Shown piece by piece: positions 58,138-64,000 of a stretch of 64,000 nt of DNA. This DNA comes from Brachynemurus nebulosus. Its lineage: Eukaryota > Arthropoda > Insecta > Neuroptera > Myrmeleontidae. The position numbers were made by a program, and so were the translations under genes. Where the stretch lies: the NCBI GenBank assembly GCA_035578155.1, contig JAPWDM010000015.1, forward strand, positions 5,398,501 to 5,462,500, read 5' to 3'. The notes under the pieces are model-generated. The model was not told where the DNA came from. It searched no databases and saw only the letters and a program-made list of their open reading frames with translations. How positions within the stretch are numbered: the first letter of the stretch is position 1; every line of letters starts with the position of its first letter.

Positions 58138-60437
58138 AAAAAAAATAGTTATAATTTTTTTACCTTTTGTTTGTTTTTTGTTTTTATGTTTAGAATCGAA
58201 AGTCGCCCGAATACAGAGAGAACTATACGACTTATTTATTAGGTATTTTATTTATATAAAAATTACTGTATTTTTTATATTATAAAAATTATTTTTTGTG
58301 TTTATAGGAGCAAATTGTATACCAAAATTTAGGCCGGGGTGAACAATAAAAAATTTTATATATGAAAATATTGTTTTTTTCTAGGCTAGTCAGGGGAGTT
58401 TTCCTAAAAGTATATCGACAAATTGCTTAGTTTACACCTTTTTACAATGTTTGTAGATGTCAGCTATGAAAAAAAATTTAACGTGCTTTTGTTTCATTTG
58501 AATGCTCAATGTTAATTATTGCACCGCGTTGGTTTCATTTAAAAAATTTTCTTAAAATCTTATTTAAATAATTATTTATAAATTATTGTATCGTATTGTT
58601 GTTATTAGGTGTATTTCTTTTACTTTTTGAAAAAGTGTTGTTTTTGGAAAATACTTATAAGTTGAAAACGGCGAGGACCTCTTTTTTAAATATCTGTTTA
58701 AAAGATGATGTACCTATTTCTAATATGGTTGAAAAATGAATTTTTAATAATACACAACTAACTTTTTTAGCTTGAAATCAATGTCATTAATATTTTTTTT
58801 TCAAATAATTTTCCGGTTCTACTAGAAATAGTACATAATATGTTACGGCCAATGTTGTTAATAATTACTGAATGCACTGAACGATTGATGAGTAGCTATA
58901 ATGATAAAATTATATTTAAATATGGAGAAATAATTGAAATGATTTAATAACAAGCAATGAATATTTTGAATATTTTACTACCAAAAAGTAAATAAAATTA
59001 AAATTAGCGCGATATTTAAATTACAAGTTAAAACAATAAATCGTAAACAATGTGCAAGAGCTACATAATTTTATTCTCAGCATTGATCGTAACACTAAAA
59101 GATTTCTCTTACCAAATATGAGTTCAATATATTTTAGTAAAATTTATAAACATAAATGTTATATTGTTATATATTTTATTCACTTTATGAGCCGACACCG
59201 TCAAAAACATTTTATATTTTGATAGTCGTTCTTTTAATTTAAATTCACGGTATCAGAAATTATGTAATTACATGTATATTTATTCATACAGAAGTAAAAT
59301 TATTACAAGTAGATATCTGCAAAAATTGATCTACAAAAAATTTTATGATTGTCAAGTAGATTATTTAAAATAAGGCATGTGGTACCCACAGAAGACATGG
59401 TACCTAACTATAACATCCTTAATTTTGTTAAAAAAGTTAATGTTCCCTCTAATTTAATCTTAAGGTGTGTAAACCCATCTGGTAAGATTTCCGAAAAATC
59501 ACAGCATTCATTTTATTTCTGAATTGATATTGACTGAAGTAAATTTTTTTTTATAGTAGATTGATTTTACTTATTAAAATTTACTTTACTGCTATGTGTG
59601 GCACAGTGCTTATGCCACTCTTTACTTAAAAATCAAACATAGAGTGCCATCTATTTGAAAGTAGAACAACCTTTTTCTACAGAACTCTAGAATAGAGGAA
59701 AGAAATGGTTTTCACATAGGATAAATAATTATGTATTTAAAATTTTAATTAATTAAAACTTGTTTACAAAAAATATTACAATTACATAACATCTGTACAA
59801 AACATCTATAACTTTATAAAAACAGTACGAAAATTAAAAGTTGAATTCCTTTTGATCACTCTCTTTTATAGTAGTTCGACTATCGGTTAGAAAACATCTC
59901 TTTTAATTCGACCATTGGAGAAATCACATCTTTTTTATTCGAATACCAAATAATAATTTAATTTAAGGATTCGATTTAATTTTCATTCTGTACAATTAAA
60001 ATCTTTTTTTATTGTGTTACAAATGCCGAAAAATTTTTAATAACTATGTAAATTTAAATTTTGTGAATTTTTTTTGGAAAAGAACCGCTGGATAATATTT
60101 CGGAATTAATAAATTTTGAGAAAAACGAATCATTTGATTTTTTTATTCGTTTTTAATATTTGAAGAACCTAATTTTCGGGTGACGAAAAATAGAGGAACA
60201 CCTCCGGGAGAATTTTTTTCGTATTTTTTGGAACTGTTGGACTTGCGGTGTTTAAACCTCGAGAAAAATATTTTCATCCAATTAGTTTAGGGGATTAACA
60301 TCACGGAAGTTATCAAGTAAGTTAATTTTACCACATGGGGAATACCTCACCCTAGATCACTTCCAGCAAATTCCAATTACCTGCTTCCTCCAGCGGTTCT
60401 TTCCGTAACTTTGTACCAAAATACAAAATATATAGAA
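58138..60437. other. AT-rich, no gene seen (2.3 kb)
   Basis: Only short homopolymers and no reading frame over ~60 codons. From about 60060 GC rises slightly and the sequence looks like an mRNA leader to the next reading frame (CTGCTTCCTCCAGCGGTTC at 60381). Confidence 0.4.
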
Positions 60438-61004
60438 ATGAACACAATAGCTTCATCCAGTAATTCCAGAAACAATATATCAAATTTGAGTTATGACCCT
60501 CACACTGTGTATGATTATGAGATTCCAAGGCCTCCCGTACCAGTCACTAAGAATGAAGTAGTCCATAAAGTCAACATCACTGTAGATGCAAACCCGTTGC
60601 TTCCTCTTCCAAACCCACCAACGGTGATAAGGGAATCTATAGTCAGTACCAACAGACAGCAGACAAGTCCTCAATCTGAACAGGGAAACCGTGATAAAAA
60701 GAAAAATACAATGCTGATTATTTGTTTAGGTATAATGCTCCCTATATTATCTTTTATTTGTGGGTATTTTGCTCGCACAAGTATGGAATTATCAAAAACA
60801 AAGTTTGACCCGGAAAAATTATGTCCAACTGAACCTCCGATAGGAGATGAACTATTAAAGGACCTACTAGAAGAAAACCCAAATTTATCAGAAGAAGATA
60901 TATTAGGATTAACTCTTAATAGATCTACTAGAGAGTCTATAAAAGGATCGCTAAAAGATGATTTACTATCTAGTATACAAGACGATTCGAGAGATAAAAG
61001 CTAG
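60438..61004 (+). CDS. Unknown single-pass membrane protein (188 aa)
   Basis: ATG at 60438 (MNTIASSSNSRNNISN). The N-terminal ~85 residues are polar and Pro-rich (YDYEIPRPPVPVTKNE, LLPLPNPPTVIRES). A charged stop (NRDKKKN) leads into one hydrophobic segment, TMLIICLGIMLPILSFICGY (residues ~93-113). An acidic, helical C-terminal part follows (GDELLKDLLEENPNLSEEDI). With Lys before the segment it could be a type II membrane protein. I recognise no family. It could be a host gene exon, a retroelement accessory protein, or a chance frame, though 188 codons without a stop in AT-rich DNA is notable. Base composition is a little less AT-rich than its flanks. Confidence 0.45.
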   Translation: MNTIASSSNSRNNISNLSYDPHTVYDYEIPRPPVPVTKNEVVHKVNITVDANPLLPLPNPPTVIRESIVSTNRQQTSPQSEQGNRDKKKNTMLIICLGIMLPILSFICGYFARTSMELSKTKFDPEKLCPTEPPIGDELLKDLLEENPNLSEEDILGLTLNRSTRESIKGSLKDDLLSSIQDDSRDKS

Positions 61005-61017
61005 ATAGTGTGTTTCC

Positions 61018-61292
61018 AATCATGTATTTTTCTCTGTTCTCCGTTACCAAGATTATTTTCCCAGCATACTAATATTATTAATTTATAATTAATTTTATGC
61101 ACGGCAAACTATGTAATTATAGTGCGTGTGTGCGTCTCCGTATTTATCGATATTTATTAAGAGAAATAATAATCCGATTGTCAGTCCAAAATCATGTATT
61201 TTTCTCTGTTCTCCGTTACCAAGATTATTCACCCAGCATACTAATATTATTAATTTATAATTAATTTTATGCACGGCAAACTATGTAATTAT
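61018..61292 (+). repeat. Two direct copies of a 104-bp sequence
   Basis: 61018-61121 and 61190-61292 both read AATCATGTATTTTTCTCTG ... ACTATGTAATTAT with two or three differences. The 68 bp between them include GTGCGTGTGTGCGTC. They lie just after the membrane-protein frame, in its 3' UTR if it is a gene. Confidence 0.85.
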
Positions 61293-61850
61293 GTGCCGGT
61301 ACAACTTCTCACAAAATCGTCTTATTCCCAATCCAGACAAGATTTTAAATTTAATAGAAATTTCTTTCTCTATTTTATTTGGCTTTGAATTTACAAAGCT
61401 TCCGAACCATTAGTGGAACTCTTGAATTTACGTCTCTCTAAAAATAAAATTTTATGGGTCCAGCACAATTCCATCACTCTGTTAGTAAATATTAGGGTCC
61501 ACTACTGATCAATGGAGCGAAAATATTGGGTGCGTGTGTGCTAATAAATTTCGCTCACCAATAACCCCAGAGAGATTATTGGCATTACTACGCCACATAT
61601 GTAAGAAAAAAATTTCAACATACGCTTTGATGAAGTCATGACAATATCATTTTGCAATCATCAATTATTTACATTTGAGTACCAAAAAAAAAAAAAGAAA
61701 AATCTGGAAAACTACATCAGCGAGTATAAAAGAATGATTGTACTATTAAGCTACTATGTCTTCAAAAATCTTATTCTAAGATGGATTTTTATTTTTTTTA
61801 TTGTAGAAATATATTTAAAGTACTTATATATTATTTTTAAAATTCACACC
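61293..61850. other. Spacer before the second P-like transposase
   Basis: No gene seen. A 12-A run lies at 61684. Element ends could not be identified. Confidence 0.35.
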
Positions 61851-63802
61851 ATGTCAAAAAAGTATAAGTTTTGTGGCATAACGGAGAGAAAATTGCATTA
61901 CTTTCCGATCAATGAGAACAGGTAATTAAATTTCTTCTTTATTTTTTTTTTTAGTAATTTATAATTTTAAAGTAGGTACATAATTTTTCATTGCATTTTT
62001 TTTTAATTTTGTTACTCGTGGATTATAACTAACATTAAACTAATCTTTATGTATTCTAATAAATTTTGAAATTTGAAACTTAAAAATCCAAACACTGATT
62101 CGTACTTATAAAAATCATCTGGAATGATATAATAATACAATTACATTTGGTATAAACAAATTCATAACTAGCAAATTTTCTGTATATTTTAACAAAAAAA
62201 TTTAAAGTATTAATCCTATGCACTTACATTCAACTAAATAAAAATACTTACAAAAATATATGAATTTGTAAAATAAAAAATAATGATGAATGCAAAATTT
62301 TTATAATATTAAATAAAACCAGTTAAACCAAAAAGTTAACTAATTTAATATTAAATCGCAATTTGTTACAAAATCAGTTTACACTTTTTATATTGCAATT
62401 AATTAATAATTTTTATTATAGATGCAAAAAGTGGCTGGCTGCAGTGGGTAAGGAAGATGTCTGCATTAAATATGTCCGGAATCACTTCCGCTATTTCCAT
62501 CAACTTCAGAACTTTCACTATTTCCATCAACTTCAGAAGTTTCACCATTTCCATCAACTTCCGAACGTCCTTCCTCACCGGTACCATCAACTTCTGAACG
62601 TCCTTCCTCGCCGGTACCATCAACTTCCGAACATCCTTCGTCACCAGTGCCATCAACTTCCATGCATTCTATCTCCTCTACTTCTGACATGCCTATTAAC
62701 CATTTTGATATTTCCAATACTTCCGAAATCTCATTGCCAAAATTCGTAATTTAAAAGTACAAAGAAGTGAAAATGAATATTAGAAAATTTAAAAATAAAA
62801 TCAACAAGATGAAGAAATCAATTGAAAGAAAGCATAAGAAAATTAACAAAGATAGATTCAAATCCAGTGGTTATTGATCTTTTTAGTGGGTTGTCGAATT
62901 TGGCGAAGCATTTAGTAATGTCCCCGTTGAAAAACTCCAAGAGAAAAACCCATGGGTGGCGGTAGTCATCTAGTGACAAGGCAGCAGCTCTATCTTTACT
63001 TAAACGTTCTCCAAAATGCTACTGTCTGTTAAGAAAACTTTTGCCATTTCCTTCCAGTAAGATCCTCCATAGCTTTTTAAATCGCATTTCATTTTCCCCA
63101 GGTATAGGTCCGATCTTTTTAAAACAATTATCTAAATCAGTATTTCAATTACCCGAAAAAGAGTATGTTGCCTTGTTTTTGACTAAATGTCCGTCAAATC
63201 TCACCTGCATTATAATACCGCTAGTGATAACATAGAAGGTTTCGAAGATTTTAGAAATGGATCTTGAAACAATAACGTGGCATGAAGCGTGCTGGTTTTT
63301 ATGGCACAAGGTATTCAAAGACGATGGAAACAGCCAGTTGCATATTATTTTAGTTAAAGAAATGTAAGTGGAGTGCAGTTAGTTCAAATTATCTGTGAAG
63401 TTATTGAAGCTCTAAATTCTATTAATTTAGAAGTTATTGCAGTCATTTGCAACATGGCCGCAGAAAATATGAAAGCTTTACAGATTTTAGGTGCTACCAC
63501 TTCAAACCCGAAGTTTTTATATAATCATCATCATCTTCTTAAATGTACACGTAATAATTTTAAAAAATATAACGTTGAATTAAATGTTAAAATGGGAGAT
63601 AGGGAGTATCGAGATATTGCTGAGTGGGGTGACATTTTACATTTCTATGAGTATGATAGGGCAACTCCTTTAACTCGAATGGTAGACAAACTGACACCAA
63701 CGCAATTAAATCCTACTTTAAAAAGGGGAATGAAAGTATCACTAACGGCACAAGTAATGAACAGACGAGTTGGAGTTGGAATTGCTGTTGCTGTTCGGCA
63801 CG
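61851..63802 (+). pseudogene. Second P-like THAP transposase, 5' part, decayed
   Basis: Exon 1 (61851-61921) reads MSKKYKFCGITERKLHYFP, the first half of a THAP finger; Tyr stands where the first Cys is expected. Donor GTAATT. Exon 2 starts at 62422 after TTATAG with RCKKWLAAVGKEDV and YVRNHF. A repeat-rich Ser/Pro linker (PSTSE units, 62486-62660) and a basic helix follow, with a frame change in the linker. The core is badly broken from 62880 to 63370 (RQRWKQPVAYYF region near 63317). It is readable again from 63373 (IICEVIEALNSINLEVIAV, HLLKCTRNNFKKYNVE) to the donor GTGAGT at 63803. The gene continues past the window. Exon phases equal those of the 23.6-kb copy. Confidence 0.8.
62486..62660 (+). 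repeat. 24-30-bp minisatellite in the transposase linker
   Basis: TTTCCATCAACTTC-type units repeat six times, in one frame encoding PSTSE blocks. The last three units add TCACCGGT. Slippage here likely caused the nearby frame change. Confidence 0.85.
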
Positions 63803-64000
63803 GTGAGTTATTTAATATTTCAAATATAATATGATTGCATTTGTCCACAAAAAAATTTTTATACCAAGAAAATTCAAACAAAAATTTTAAAATTTGCTAG
63901 CTTGTTTATTATATTGAAGCTTTCGTTTATGCCCAAAAATGGTTTAAGGTAGCAAAAGTCAATTTTGGAAATTTAAATTTTTTCAGTTTTGCTAAATAAC
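63803..64000 (+). other. Intron start of the second P-like transposase
   Basis: Begins GTGAGT after exon 2. AT-rich, no acceptor before the window ends. Confidence 0.5.

Noticed and set aside
60411..60437. Earlier TTG start for the membrane protein
   Set aside because: Not an ATG; the first ATG in frame is at 60438.

Overview
This window is intergenic, AT-rich eukaryotic DNA made almost entirely of transposable elements. The mix points to an arthropod, most likely an insect: Jockey- and R1-type LINEs, Ty3/Gypsy elements with envelope genes, a Penelope-like element, P-like THAP transposons, piggyBac, hAT, Merlin, Tc1/mariner and MITEs. Introns with GT/AG ends are present. I see no confident host gene, rRNA, tRNA or CRISPR. 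The only reading frame that might be a host or unknown gene is the membrane protein at 60438-61004. The species cannot be named from the sequence alone.

Layout. 1-2513: 3' part of an intact Jockey-like LINE, inserted in the 5' LTR of Gypsy-1 (2514-10893; gag and pol broken, no env). 10894-12593: nothing recognised. 12594-19230: long-inverted-repeat DNA transposons with one THAP exon, split by a rearranged Penelope-like element (13075-15895, minus strand). 19232-22035: 3' end of a second retroelement with a broken F-protein-like env, repeats and a (TA)n tract. 22138-23144: 258-bp tandem repeats and a 173-bp sequence found again inverted at 56507-56680. 23640-28419: P-like transposase with introns, broken, with an LTR-like insert in its first intron. 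28395-32190: LINE fragments on the minus strand, split by a 1.5-kb inverted-repeat element with internal tandem repeats. 32505-34133: R1-like LINE 5' UTR plus broken ORF1 ending in poly(A).

34535-56170 is one nested complex. A piggyBac transposase gene is the outer layer. It is split by a 277-bp MITE, by the 18.8-kb Gypsy-2 element (35980-54735, TSD TTGA) and by a 1.2-kb foldback element. Gypsy-2 has gag, pol and a chuvirus-like env, and is itself split by a hAT (38598-41347), a Merlin (43821-46705, which holds a pogo-like MITE at 44480-45012) and a Tc1/Tc3 element (51712-53297). Most joints have clean target-site duplications, so the order of insertion can be read.

56507-58137 is the least familiar stretch: a repeated terminal-like sequence, short tandem repeats, a TATA-type promoter, a decayed gene with two related small beta-rich domains, and a decayed GTSF1/U11-48K-like CHHC zinc-finger reading frame. 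60438-61004 encodes a possible single-pass membrane protein. 61851-64000 is a second P-like THAP transposase cut by the window end; its first intron sits at the same position and phase as in the 23.6-kb copy.

The genes do not form pathways with each other. Each set served its own element (reverse transcription and integration, or cut-and-paste transposition). The least damaged are the Jockey ORF2, the Merlin transposase and the hAT transposase (one stop).
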